Below, piece after piece: positions 23,517 to 35,240 of a DNA stretch of 64,000 bases (its first letter is position 1; every line of letters starts with the position of its first letter). Source of the DNA: Eumeta japonica (lineage: Eukaryota; Arthropoda; Insecta; Lepidoptera; Psychidae). Both the position numbers and the translations under genes were made by a program. The DNA lies in the NCBI GenBank assembly GCA_005406025.1, contig BGZK01000020.1, forward strand, positions 992,001-1,056,000, read 5' to 3'. The notes beneath the pieces were generated by a model. The model did not search any database, was not told the origin of the DNA, and worked only from the letters and a program-made list of their open reading frames with translations.

Positions 23517-23524
23517 GCCAAAGA

Positions 23525-23578
23525 GTAGCAAGCCGAAAATACATCATGTACCTACATGATGTATTTTTGGCTTGCTAC
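23525..23578. repeat. near-perfect hairpin, 26-bp arms, CC loop
   Basis: Arms 23525-23550 and 23553-23578 pair with a single mismatch (G535/T568 in the last three digits) around a CC loop. The centre reads CATGTACCTACATG. The stem can extend a few more pairs beyond a second mismatch. Arms carry TAGCAAGCC and GGCTTGCTA at the base. Confidence 0.85.
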
Positions 23579-24443
23579 ACTCTGACTAAAAAATCAAAAG
23601 ATCTATTAACATTGTTATTTAGCAGCATTTTCGATACAATAAAATTGTATTTAAAAGTTATATCTATCTGCAAATTAAATCAAAGCAGGTATTCCGTTGT
23701 ACAGATACAATAACTGTCCATAAGACGTTTTTGGGTCTGATTTCAATATGTTTATCAAAACATTGCCTCACTGTGAAGATTTAAAAAAACATAGCTGGTT
23801 GTAAATTATCTGAACAAGTTATTTCAAGTAAAGGAAATTGATCAATTAATATCTTAGAAACGAAATTAATGAATCAATAATTCTCGATTTATGGCTATTT
23901 TAGAATCAATGAAAAGTTTTATTAGGAAATTATTCATTTACAACAAATGAATTAACCTTTCCGTTACTAAAATGTATACAAATAGTGATTCATGGACTTC
24001 CAAATGACGTCTACGTACGAGCGTCTGTCGAAGGGTTAAACGAGTCGTCACGCCGCAATAAAATCATTCACGCGTCTCACTTCGTACATGCGCGAAGTGG
24101 GAATGAAATTTAGTGTCGTTGACTTGGCAGGGCGAAATTCGGTCTGACGAGCGGGTCACGTGTTAGTCAATAATTAGAACGCGACTCGTTCGTTCGACCA
24201 ATATTTCTTTGTTGGTCAAGCACATTACACGTATCTCTCAAGATCACAGAGAATATTTGGTGCACAGGAAGCGATCGACGCCAAAGTTTTTTGATGTCGT
24301 TTGCGCAATTTCGGCATTTTCTACTTTTATATTTTCGTACTAGTCATTAACTTTATTTTGTACGATATAAAATGAGTGATATTTTACATCGGTTGTTTAT
24401 TCACTTTTAATAGTCCGAATGTTGGCTACATTATGTCACTGTC

Positions 24444-24701
24444 TCATTGGTTTGTAGATAGAAGGATATAAAAAAACTCCGGAGAAACTGGGAATACGAT
24501 TCTAGCATCCAGGGTTCTGTACCAACAGACGAAATGACGTAGGAGTCGCAGTTGATGTTCGTTCATCCTCAGACCGAAAGGGATATGTCCATCAGCAAGA
24601 CGGAACTCACCTCGCTGCCGGTCTTGGTCTCCCGACGTCCAAGGAGCGTGATCGAGATCGTCTAGTGGCAATAGAAATAACATTTTCACTCCCCCAAACA
24701 A
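24444..24701 (-). CDS. orphan 85-codon frame of balanced composition
   Basis: Unlike most frames here, the body of this one (about 24480-24680) has mixed amino-acid use and balanced GC, reading for example LDDLDHAPWTSGDQDRQRG and HQLRLLRHFVCWYRTLDAR. A good splice-donor-like sequence, GCGAG/GTGAGT on the minus strand, lies at 24605-24615. I recognise no domain. It could be an exon, a remnant of an unidentified transposon protein, or a conserved non-coding block that happens to stay open. There is no visible promoter or neighbouring exon. Confidence 0.2.
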   Translation of the reverse strand: MFGGVKMLFLLPLDDLDHAPWTSGDQDRQRGEFRLADGHIPFGLRMNEHQLRLLRHFVCWYRTLDARIVFPVSPEFFYILLSTNQ

Positions 24702-26389
24702 TAGTTTATAAGTTTTATATATTTTTTTTAATCACAATTTTATCTATGTAAAGCTACGTCAAAAATGCTTAGACATTTTTTTTTAATAATATCATATCCA
24801 CTTATACAAACTACTACAAGTAGTGCAAGCACGATTTCTCGAGGACGTATTAAAAAGTGGCTGAATTATAAGATCGTGACTTATTGACAGACGGACAAGA
24901 CGAAATTATTAAGGGACATTTTTGGTTTTGACTATGTAACCCTAACTAGCAGTTACCAGTCTGCGTCGCTGGGCGCACACAAGAATTTAACAATTATTGT
25001 TTTTTCTTATGATGCCCGTATATGCGTATGCACACACGGGCATAACCCGTATGGGTTACTTCACATTTTCGAAAAGTATAACATTGTTTCTGCGAACCGC
25101 ATCAACATCTCATTCGATGCCGAATGATCTCCAGAAAATTATGCGAAAGAATTGCTTGCACATAAAGAATTGCAAAATTTACAAGTAAATAAAAATTAAA
25201 AAAAAAAACGTATTTGATTTTTAAATTGAAGGCTGAAAATAGCACTCTGCGTGATAGACGCAGCGGTAGTGCGCAACTGCAGTTCTGGCGGTGTGACAGA
25301 AAAAAAGTCTTAATATTACTTAATACTGAACTAAAAATTTTTGTATTATATACCTATACAATAACAAAATTATTCAAATTTTCAATTTAAAGTGTCTACT
25401 TGGACGGAAATAACTTTTAGTAAACTTTCTAGATTTTTTTTCTACTGCTCAGTAAGCAAAATTGTTTTGAACTGTAGTTTAAACTGTAGTTTGTCAGAAT
25501 GTGTATTTTTAAACAGAATATTCTAAAATAATTTTGAGAGATCTTTTCACATATATAATAAATGCGTTATTTCTAATTGCTATAAGCTGTTACTAATTTT
25601 CTTAATTAAAACAAAAAAAAGGGAAAAAAAATTTATCTTTTTTAAATTAAGTATTTTACACAAGAAAAAAAATAGAAAAATTATCTTAAAATTTTTTCGA
25701 TTGCTTATTTAACAGTTTAATATAAACAAATACATTAATTATGTGTTTTAGCTTTTTATTGCCTTCCAAGTTGAAAACCATATAATGGTGAATATTAAAA
25801 ACTATCTTAAGGAAATACTTTGATAGCTTATGAACAATTTTTTTAATTTTGGGAAACTTAAATAGTCCATAATTTTTATCCTAAAATTCATCCTTTTTAA
25901 TTTTTTACAGAATTAAAAAAATTTTCGATAAAATTTCATTATTTACTAGATTTATTTTTATTATATAAATTTTGTTGCTTCATACAGTTTATTATAAACA
26001 ATCATTTAGTATTTACGTTGTTCGTAGATTCAACAAAAAAGTAACGAAAGCATCGACAAATAGTTTTACTACAAAAACCAAAAAAAAATGGTTAACGATA
26101 TTGATAATATTATTATGAAAAATGGTTTTAATTTACTAAAATTTTCAATTACAAACCTCTACAATTTTTGAAACTTTTAGCAGTTTTTGAACGACTTGAA
26201 AACAGAGTAGGGTCTTCGATACGGAGCGAAGGCGAATTCGCCTGAAACCACAACACAAATCAATGTATCGCTTTCGACATGAAAAGCACAATTTTCCTGT
26301 GCAAAACACCACCACCTCGCCGACGTCAACGAACCGGAGGAAGCCGTTAAACGTCCGCATAAAGCGCTACAACGACTTTTACATTCCCA

Positions 26390-26545
26390 AATAAATGAGC
26401 ATTAGCCCCGCAACTCCCGTGTTTTATCTAAAACGCCGTGATTTCCGTCCGGATCGGCGGGCGGGTCGACGGCCTGCCCGCCCTCGAGCCGCCCGCCCTT
26501 TAGCCCCGGCGCCCCACGAATCTGTCTAACAACGCGTTACCTGTA
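26390..26545. promoter_or_regulatory. GC-rich island, candidate regulatory DNA
   Basis: The segment from about 26440 to 26520 is very GC-rich (GGCGGGCGGGTCGACGGCC, then CCCGCCCTCGAGCCGCCCG) and forms an imperfect inverted repeat of GGGCGGG and CCCGCCC. It follows directly on the very AT-rich block. No coding frame is evident. Confidence 0.35.
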
Positions 26546-27784
26546 AAAGAAAAATAACTAAAACGCATGGCCCGTGATGGAGACAGTTAGACAAGCCTCC
26601 GATGTTCTCTTTCATTTCTGATTTGTACAGAAAAACTTAATGAGTTCTTTGCAGGTATATATTGTATTTCAGTCGATTTTCATCTTCGAGGTTATGAACT
26701 CGAAAGGTTCATGGGCGGCTTTCTACAAATTTCTTTTTATATGCTGTCGGGCTATATATATTTTATTCATCTAAATAGTCTTCTAAATCCAAACAGAAAT
26801 AGAAATGAGATCTTTCTAATTTAAAGAATATTTTCATCTGTTGGAACGTTTATTGTTTTAATATTTGATAATTAAATGATAATATTTATTGTCCATTTAG
26901 CTATAGTAATGTTTTATCAGTTTTTAATATTCCAATTTCTGTGAATTTAGCTTAGTCGCAAAATTTATATACCTTTAATATACACAATTTTAGAATGGGA
27001 CATGTACATAAGAAATTTACGAAAAGCCCATCGATTTTTTTCTAGAGAGTTTAAGTCTTTAGGATACATTCCTTAAGTTGGAAGCCAGCTTTTAACAAAA
27101 AGTTCTCTTGAAAGAAACTACTAAGCTTTTAGTGAATTGAGTCACTTAACAACAACGACCACTGTCAAAAATCTGACTCGGGAATATACAACTGCCTGTC
27201 AAATGAATTTTTTATAAGAGTAGACAGAACTGAAAAATATACATTTCTATTCTAAAATAACAACATCATTGTAGTATAAAACGGAACAATTACAATTTAA
27301 AGGCTCCACGAGACTGCACAGTTGGTGAAATAATCGTTAAAATATTTTAGAGCAAGTCTGAGCTCCTTTAAAATAGGTCTTCTTGTACGGATTTCAGTGA
27401 ATTTCTGAAAATCGCCCTTCATATTTACCGACAACTACTGTAAATGTAAAAGGCCATATTAACAACACATGTTTTAATACCTTGTACGGAATAAGTAAAT
27501 CATATCTTAAAGTGAATTAATGTTGGTTTTTACTAAATAATTTAAACTTCCCCCGTAATAAGATGGTTAACGAGAAGTTATAATATCAATGTTAACCGTC
27601 TCATAATTTGTTTTAACATTAACATAGACTTTTCTTCATTTATAACTCTATTCTCTTGATGGATCTTATAAAGAAAGAACTTCAAAAGACCCCTTTTCAG
27701 TGTCTTTTTTCAAAGCTTTTTTCAATTATTTGCGAGTTACATGATAATAAAATTGGAATTGTGACTTGTCAACATTACTGTCTG

Positions 27785-27815
27785 ATCACAATAACATCAG
27801 TGATGTTATTGTGAT
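27785..27815. repeat. perfect hairpin, 15-bp arms, one-base loop
   Basis: ATCACAATAACATCA (27785-27799) and TGATGTTATTGTGAT (27801-27815) are exact reverse complements around a single G. It ends seven bases before the start codon of the hAT frame, at the point where recognisable transposase homology begins. Confidence 0.85.
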
Positions 27816-27821
27816 GTTATT

Positions 27822-28274
27822 ATGTACCCTGATGTGACGTCATTTCATAAACTGAACTTCTCTCAATTCGATTGGTTGGAAATTGAAGAATTTGAAATGC
27901 AGCTGATTGATTTCCAATCTAGTTCAATATGGATTCAAAAATTTATTGAAACTAGGAAAGAGTTGGAATTAATTGAAACTGAAAGATTGACAAGTAATTT
28001 AAGTAAAAATGCTAATAATAAAATTCTGGAAACATGGAATGCGTTACCAGACACTTTTAACTGTTTGAAGAAGCTGGCTCATGCTATTTTAACAATGTTT
28101 TCATCTACCTATGCCTGCGTGTCATTATTTTCAGAGATGAATAACATTAAAAACTCGGTTAGAAACCGTTTGACAGATGAATCCAGTTCAGCATGCATTT
28201 TGTTAAAAGTAACATCTTACAACCCTAACATAAATTATTTGTCATCTCACCTACAGCAACAGAAGTCACACTAA
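27822..28274 (+). pseudogene. hAT transposase C-terminal dimerisation domain, 5'-truncated
   Basis: The 150-codon frame is the C-terminal end of a hAT-superfamily transposase of the ZBED/GTF2IRD2-like type. Seen in it: W72 in the 'ILETWNALPD' stretch, then KKLAHAILTMFSSTYACVSL, FSEMNNIKN and VRNRLTDESSSACILL. This matches the hATC dimerisation region (conserved W, then 'S...CE..FS.....K...R..L'), where the usual glutamate after ACE is valine here. The BED zinc finger and the catalytic RNase H-like core are missing. The frame is open to its natural stop, which is notable among the otherwise broken elements. A 3' terminal repeat lies 210 bp downstream. I infer a 5'-truncated dead element; no upstream exon supporting domestication is visible. 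Confidence 0.75.
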
Positions 28275-28484
28275 TTTTACAGTAATTTAATTGAAGCGTG
28301 TAATAAAAACATTTCATAATGTACCTCTTTTGTTTACTTTATTTAATAAAGAGTTTTCATAGTATTTATTATTATTATTTTCAAATAATCAGAAAGTCAA
28401 AATTATTAGATGGCACGTCCATGACCCCATTAAACATTTTTTAGAAAAAATGGCCCGTTGATGCATAAAGGTTCGCCTACCCTG
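28275..28484 (+). mobile_element. hAT element 3' untranslated region and terminal repeat
   Basis: After the stop codon come polyadenylation-like AATAAA (28347) and then the end TGGCCCGTTGATGCATAAAG, GTTCGCCTACCCTG, finishing at 28484. Reverse-complemented, the end reads CAGGGTAGGCGAACC, a hAT/Charlie-type terminus (CAGGG start). The 8 bases that follow, ATCTACAC, would be one half of the target-site duplication. I could not find the matching copy or a 5' CAGGG end upstream, consistent with truncation. Confidence 0.65.
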
Positions 28485-29410
28485 ATCTACACATTCAATA
28501 TTTATAAAACAATAGCTAATAGTTAATTCATTTTCGCCGAAGAATATATGATAATAAATAATACATATCGTAAATAGCACTACAGTGAAGCGTACAATCA
28601 TCGATTTGACAGTTAACATAATGCTCGTGCGAATTGCAAAAAATATTTTGAAAATTTATACAATCTGCTTCGTTTTTCGCAATCACTGTACAACCAGATC
28701 AGCCATCAAACGATGTAGCGTATATATCTCTATAATCATTAGTGAAATGACAAGCTCATGTATAACTTGTACTCCATTTAATGGGACACGTTAACAAATC
28801 GTTGTATTTGTGCAAAATCCTGTTCACGTTTGCTTGTGAAGTGTTTCATTATACAAAGGAAACGACATTGTCGAAATTCTTTTGTATGGAAAAATAGCCC
28901 GAAAAGATGAATAATAACCATGCCAGCGACCTTTTTAATCGCCAAACAAAGGTTGGGCGTAACGATATTTATTCGTGCCTTTTAAATATTGTGTTTGGTT
29001 TGAGTTGCGTGTTATACTAGACATTTTCATGTAACATTTAAGTTCAATTGCTGTAGGAATAACGTCATATCAAAGTAAAAATGAGCAAAAAAATTGTAGG
29101 ACGTATTTTTGCATTGAAGGTAATATGATTAAAAAATTATATAATACGATAATATTTAAAAACTTGGGACTAAATTTGACGGCAGTACAAACAATATTGT
29201 TCGATGAGAGTTTGCTTTATGCTAACGTAATATTTTCTATGACGCATTTTAATTTTCTTTTAGATATGATTTACTATCGTTTAGATAAATTTAGATTTAA
29301 AAAAATCGTTTAGATAAAAAGTTGATATTAATAACAAATCTACGAAGAAGTATAAAAATACTCATAATAAATCATAAGATTATAACTATTGAAAAATTGC
29401 CATAATTAAC

Positions 29411-29477
29411 GTTAAAGCTCTATCGATGTACTTTTTTACGTAATTTACAGTTAAAGCTCTATCGATGTACTTTTTTA
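29411..29477 (+). repeat. 28-bp tandem duplicate
   Basis: GTTAAAGCTCTATCGATGTA followed by CTTTTTTA occurs identically at 29411-29438 and 29450-29477, an offset of 39 bases. Confidence 0.85.
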
Positions 29478-30214
29478 AACACACAACTACTAGTAGATAA
29501 GGTATTGTCCCCTTCCATGTATGCACGCCTGGTAGCTCGTTACGTGACTGTACTAATACGTCATATCTTTGACGATGAACTTCAAAATATTAATTCCCGC
29601 TATGAAAACTTAAAAAAAATTAAAAAATTAGAATGTTACCGTTTTCAGTCCGATTTTCGAAAATTGAGTTTCATCAGATGTTGACGTTTTGACTTCTTAG
29701 GGTCTATTATGACCATTATCCGAGTAATGTCACTATGCGTGGGCGTGTGCGTGATAGATCAATCGGACGTGATTTATAGAATTCGGAAGCGGTGCACTCA
29801 ACTGAGATTTCCTGAAAATTTGAAACGAAGTCGCCTGTGTTAAAAAAATTCAGATAATTTTCAAATTCAAATAATTCATTTATTTAAAATATATTCTTTA
29901 CAAGCAGTTACATGACGTCAACTCTAATGCATGAATACACCCGATCGCTTTCTCGAAAACAATTTATGTTAAAATAATTTTAAACAAGTGTCTACTTAAA
30001 TCCTTAAACACACCGAAGATTATTTGATGCTAAGAAAATATCAATCTAGTAGCGTGCTTTGGAAAACATCAAAATGAAATAAGTTTCTCCTAATTTGGAC
30101 GATATGAGTTGTTTAATTAAAATTACACGTCAGACCCTATTTTTCCCCAAAGATGACATATATTGTATATATGGTATGTATATATTTGTGATGAAATTGT
30201 TGCGTGCTGGCTTT

Positions 30215-30500
30215 TATTGACCAACAGTAGAGGCGTGCGTTCCAGAACCTTCTTAATTCAGATATAAGTCCTGCCGCCTTCCAGTAGGGGCAGAAGGCTG
30301 CTAAGCACCGCCGTCACCAGTGCGGTGACAACTTTAGGAATCGACTGTTTAACTTGCTGCCCTGGGTACTGAGCTAGTGGTTTTATGTGATTTAATTAAA
30401 AATTCATTTGTCAATTCATAGGTCGCGGTGAAGATACAAGCCGCGTACCTTTTCGCTGGTCTTTCTTGACCACTAGACCAACATTGGCATCACCGTTCTC
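30215..30500 (-). mobile_element. possible tRNA-derived SINE remnant
   Basis: Minus-strand sequence near 30480 reads TTGGTCTAGTGGTCAAGAAA, close to the A box of tRNA-derived SINEs (TGGTCTAGTGGTCAAG is a common SINE/tRNA start in insects). A B box like GGTTCGAATCC is not preserved; the nearest candidate is CGCGACCTATGAATTG. Downstream sequence to about 30215 has balanced GC. It is not a tRNA gene. Confidence 0.3.
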
Positions 30501-32984
30501 ATCATACTATAATACTAATGGTGTAAAGTTCTAACAACGTATAGATATGAGAATTTATATTGTACATGAAATATGCAGACAAAAGAAAATGAATGCATAA
30601 GACATTCATATTTAGTCTCTTTTATTTTGAAGTTTGTTATTGTTTCTCGTCATCTACATAAGTTTGTAAAAAGATAGGTATGGTAGTGATTTTTTAGATT
30701 AAATTCAATATTCAAGTTAGCCGTAAATACGTTAGAATACGTGTAGGTATATTTAATTAAAGAAAATAAATTTAAAAGAATATTTATTAATGCGTAATTG
30801 TTTATTTATCAGCGTGCTAATCTCACGTTTGTGGGGTCAAGTAAATTATATACCGCTATAAGAACGGCACGACATATTTAAGTATACCTCTTTAAACTTA
30901 ATTTTCTTTAAAAATACATTTACGTTATTCTGTTAACTTTTAAATATGCAACTAATATTATGCACCGGTAGACACAATCTATGCAAGCGCCAACGTTAAA
31001 TTTTAGCTTTCTGTACTGATGCACATTGGCTTGGTCGGTATGCAAATGCCCTTCGGCTTGAATGACCTCTTATATTCATATCGGAGTGCTCAGCTCGGGG
31101 TCAACGCCCGATGCCAAAGTCGGGATCGTTTATACGCGTCATAATTAAGAGAGTAGTTATTAGCTACTTCGACTACAGTGGAACCTATTTGGGATGCGAA
31201 CTTCGTTGAACCGCCATTAAAAGTCCGGTGATTACGATATAGTGGCTGCAATTTGATTATAGGGCTTAGATTGGCCTGTGACATGAACGATTTAATGCCA
31301 GAAATTAAAATGACGATCAGTGACAGCTTTTGGCTTCGCCGCGTCTATAGAGCATATATTAACTATTAGTTTCACGTGATAATTATGACCGATTTATGAT
31401 ATTCATAATAGTGGCAAATGGGTAGGTATGTTTTATTTGATATATGATTTAATAAGCTGTTAAAAAAAAAACGAAAGCCTATTATAAACCATTAGGATAT
31501 AAAAAAGTGATCGAGTAGAGTGTAAGTAAGTGTTAAACTAAAGTGATTGCTATTGATATTTAAACATGAAAAATATTATATTTATAACGTAATTGCATTA
31601 TTTTGGTTTTTCTGCCTGTCTACCGAACCATGTTTACATGCACGCAACACGGATATCGGTGATAGTCGATCTTTCGAGACTGTCTTAATGATGTGGGGTT
31701 GTTTTAACAGCATGGGTGAAAAGCTGAGTTATTAAAAAAAATGTATACGAATACGCCTCGGCATAAATCGAGTGGCGCCGTCTATCGGTGTAGATTTTGT
31801 GACTATTAAGCATTAATTTCATATGATATTGCTGATTTGAATTGATCGGTTTGTGGACGTAACACCGAAAACTTAAATGACAATTCAGCTATCACTTGTG
31901 GTTAACCGAATGAAAGAAGCAGATCATCATCGTGTTTCGTTATACGTCATTATTTCCGAACAGTTGCGACGGGTCTGACGTGCAGCGAGCTGCCGTATGG
32001 AAGTTATTAATATTCCTTAAATGTCGATTATACATCCGATTAAATCTCAGAAGATTTTTTATTATTTTGCTGTGTACACCTCTGCAATGAAAGATTAATT
32101 GATAAATACGGATTGTGTCATAAGTCCGGCTACGAGTGTTCGGTCGTGCAACGAAATCAAGGAAACCATCAAACGGTTTTTCTTCCTACATAAATATGGG
32201 TTTATGACTCGCGTTCTTTTATTATTTTCTCACTTTACACTGTCATCATTATGTCCCCAGAAACGTCTGTCATAATGTTTTTATATCATGTCACTGAGGG
32301 TGTTTATGCCCACAAGCTGGCCAAGTTGTGGATTGCTAACGACCGTCGTGCCCAATGTGACGTCAAGATCCGGCATGACCAGTTTTACATCCTCACCGAG
32401 ATAAGGATTGAGTATTTTGATTTGAAATAAGTTAAAACCCCATTTCATTGTTCAGCTGAAGTCGCGGTTCCAATCCGGTATATTCACATTATATAGCACT
32501 CGTTCTGGGATTTAAATATGATTCTTGTAGAGTCGTCCGAAATCATCTAAAAAAGATCTCGTTTAAAGCAGAGTACAGTATTCGTCAAACATACGACTGA
32601 CCTGAATAGTTTGAGTTGAATTCCATAGGTATGATCTAACCACGAGCTCGCATGTTTAAACATTTCTATTACATGTAGTCTATTTCTATTAATTGATTAT
32701 ATTTTATTATTTATTCAGAAACTGGACGTTGTGCGTATGAGTACTAGTTTAACCTATTAATGCATCTCCGTTAACATAGGCTTTTGAATTATTTGAATTT
32801 TTCTATGGGCAGTACTCCTCGTATAAGATTCTCGTTCTATTCCCCGTCTAATGGAATTATTAAATCTGTCTAAGCGATAGAAGTTTATAACTACAACATA
32901 ATACTACAAACATCTAAGGGCGCTGTTAGGAACAATAGGTAGGCCACAGTCAAGTCTAAATTAACAGAGTTTAAACAGAAACTC

Positions 32985-33400
32985 GTTCGACGCGCCTGCG
33001 GCCACGGAGCTTTAGATAAACCTACATTGAAAGGCGACGAAGGGCGCGCTCCCCGCGCCGCCGCCGCTCGTCACCCGCCAACCGTAAGCCGTATTTATAG
33101 TCTGTAACCGAAAACGCACTGAAAGCTCACCTGTCGACTGATCATTTATATATCGGCAATCGTATCGCATCGCGTTTTCCGTCATTTTATCAACCGAATC
33201 GATTTCTCGATTGACCTCTCACAGAATATTCGAATGTAATGACCGACAGAAGCGCTGTAAAATAACCATTTGTGTACTCGTTCACGATCGACGCTCGCCC
33301 GGTCCACGGACGGCGACGTCACGGTATTCACACACCGACACGAGAATCAACATTCACTTCGTAGTCTCGCACATCAGTTTTGTTAACGAGCTACACGGCA
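32985..33400. promoter_or_regulatory. GC-rich island, candidate regulatory DNA
   Basis: The core at about 33030-33085 (GCGCGCTCCCCGCGCCGCCG) is followed by 300 bp of balanced sequence with CACCTG, ATCGATTT and GACGTCACGG words. A 79-codon frame (33211-33450) is unrecognised. The size and mixed composition resemble an enhancer or promoter, but no gene is attached. Confidence 0.35.
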
Positions 33401-34228
33401 CACGGTTTATTTGCTTATTGTGGATGAAATTCAGTCTAAATACCTATTAAAATTTTGTTATCTAAAGTAATAACATGTTGAAAAACATACACATGCAAGC
33501 GGCCACGAAATTACTAATTGATGCATTGTTAGATTTCTGAGGATTCGTTAATTAAGTTTAACCTTGAGAACGTTCAGATAAGAGATGTTATGAAGGACGA
33601 ACTCTTAACATTGAAGGAGCGGCGAAGCGTTTTCACACATGACGTCGTTACGTATATATTAAAGAATTTTTAATTCGTCCCCTGACATTAAAAGCGCTGA
33701 CGCGGGCGGCTGGATTCCACACTAGCCGCAGACCTGTCACGAGTTAAATCTATTTTCACTGCATTTTTAAAAATATCAGGCTCATAGTTTCGCACGTGCG
33801 AAAACATGAAAGCATAGTGATAGGTTTTTATGACCGATTTTTTTATATTAATATTCTTGATTCGATATCATTTTCGTATAACTATATTTAAAATATTTTT
33901 TAAGACTACATTCTTAAAAAGGAAAACCGGTGTCCTTATAAAGTCCCTAAAATGTTTTTCTATTTAACTATATATAACAGACAAAGTTTTTAGAAATTGT
34001 TTTGGGCGAAGAAATTTGAAAGGATATCACAAATATTTGTATGGAATTTAGGAGCCTTTGTGGTGTTACGTACATTTTTGCGGAGTTCTCAAACATATTT
34101 CACAGACAGACGCAAATTCTAAAAATCATTTGAATGTATTTGTCAATGTTTTTAGTGCCCTTCAGAATAATTTCTTTCAAATATATTTAATGTACAGATT
34201 TTTTCCTCCTTACTGTCAATATGTACCT

Positions 34229-35240
34229 ATAAGGGTCAGGAAAAAAGATTTTTCGTATTTTATATACAAATTGGAGATAATTTTTCATCATTTTTTAATG
34301 AAATTCAGTTATAATATACAGATACATATTTAAATACCTAAAGAATTATGAAGTGATGGAGATCGGTGAAAATCTGAGGATGCAAGGTCAGGGTTATGTG
34401 GTGGATGTACTTCTCTATTAACACTTCTCTACTATCTCTCTCAATATTTGCTGACTGGATGAAGATATGTGTGGTCTGGCGTTGTGGTGAAACTCCACAC
34501 TATTTCTGTTCGCTAATTCCGGACGTTTTTTATCTACTTCTTGCTTGAGTCTCATCAGCTGTGGCCAGCAGAGATCCGAATTGATGGTTTTGACCGGAGA
34601 TAAAAGCTCATAATGAATAATGCCCTTCCAATCCCACCATACACATAGTATTAACTTATTGCGAGTTAATCCGGGTTTCACTTTAGTCTGTGGAACTTGC
34701 TTACCTTTTGATCTTGATGATTTTCGCAAGTTCTTCTCATAGGAAATCCATTGTTCATCACCAGTGATCAATCTAATCAAAAACGGTTCATTACGTTTTA
34801 CGTTTTAACAAAGAATCGCAAATGTAAACACAATTCATTATAGATTTCTTTCAGTGGTTTCGTGTGAGATCAAAGTATAGAGCTTTTTTGTATATCCAGC
34901 TTCTTTCAAATGGGTCAAAACTGTTTTATGGTTAATCCCGTGTTCTTCAGCTATGTCGTAAGAACTAATATACCGATCTTGTTCTATTGTTTTCCAAAAT
35001 AGCATTGACTTTATCTGTAACAGGTCGACCAAAGCATAGTTCATCTTTGACATCAAAATTACCGAACTGAAAACGCTTGTACTAGTTTTGTGCTACTCTT
35101 GGCGACACTACATTAGGTCCATAAAAGTTACAAATGTTTTCGCGTCTTACGTCGCATTCACTCATTTCGTTGGAAAGAAAACAATAGAAAATGGTGGGAC
35201 AACGTTTTTGCTTTTCATTTTTCTTTTCTTAAAATATCGC
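34229..35240 (-). pseudogene. mariner transposase, dead copy 2
   Basis: On the minus strand the copy begins near 35240 with sequence parallel to that of copy 1 and a frame starting MSECDVRRENICNFYG. The helix-turn-helix is open at 35056-34838 (IEQDRYISSYDIAEEHGINH, KTVLTHLKEAG). The catalytic half is open at 34780-34418: TGDEQW keeps the first aspartate, but the second motif reads EFHHNARPH where FH(Q/N)DNARPH is expected, so the second catalytic aspartate is lost by an in-frame deletion. The protein stops before the third aspartate. The 3' terminal repeat AGGGTCAGGAAAAAAGAT lies at 34232-34250. A stop separates the two halves. Confidence 0.85.

Larger units (their letters stand above)
22606..27780. 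other. AT-rich non-coding stretch with hairpins
   Basis: No recognised gene. It contains the hairpins at 22995-23024 and 23489-23578, the orphan frame at 24444-24701 and the GC-rich island at 26390-26545, each listed separately. The part from 25300 to 26130 is among the most AT-rich in the window, with long A and T runs. A piece at about 24880-24952 (GACAGACGGACAAGACGAAA then GACTATGTAACCCTAAC) looks like a fragment of the repeat family seen at 36.1 and 37.8 kb, on the minus strand. Confidence 0.5.
28485..34220. other. long non-coding stretch
   Basis: No recognised gene over 5.7 kb. Items listed separately are the 28-bp duplicate at 29411, the SINE-like piece near 30.2-30.5 kb, the coding-like scrap at 32.3 kb and the GC-rich island at 33 kb. 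Sequences at 31080-31380 and 31740-32040 have balanced composition with homeodomain-like words (CATAATTAAGAG, GCCATTAAAAG) and could be regulatory. Remaining frames are short and AT-rich. Confidence 0.5.

Noticed and set aside
28585..28794. 69-codon frame after the hAT element as a second gene
   Set aside because: Short, on AT-rich background, overlaps an unrelated minus frame, and has no recognised domain.
30420..30500. tRNA gene
   Set aside because: An A-box-like sequence is present but the B box and a clover-leaf are not; better read as a possible SINE remnant.
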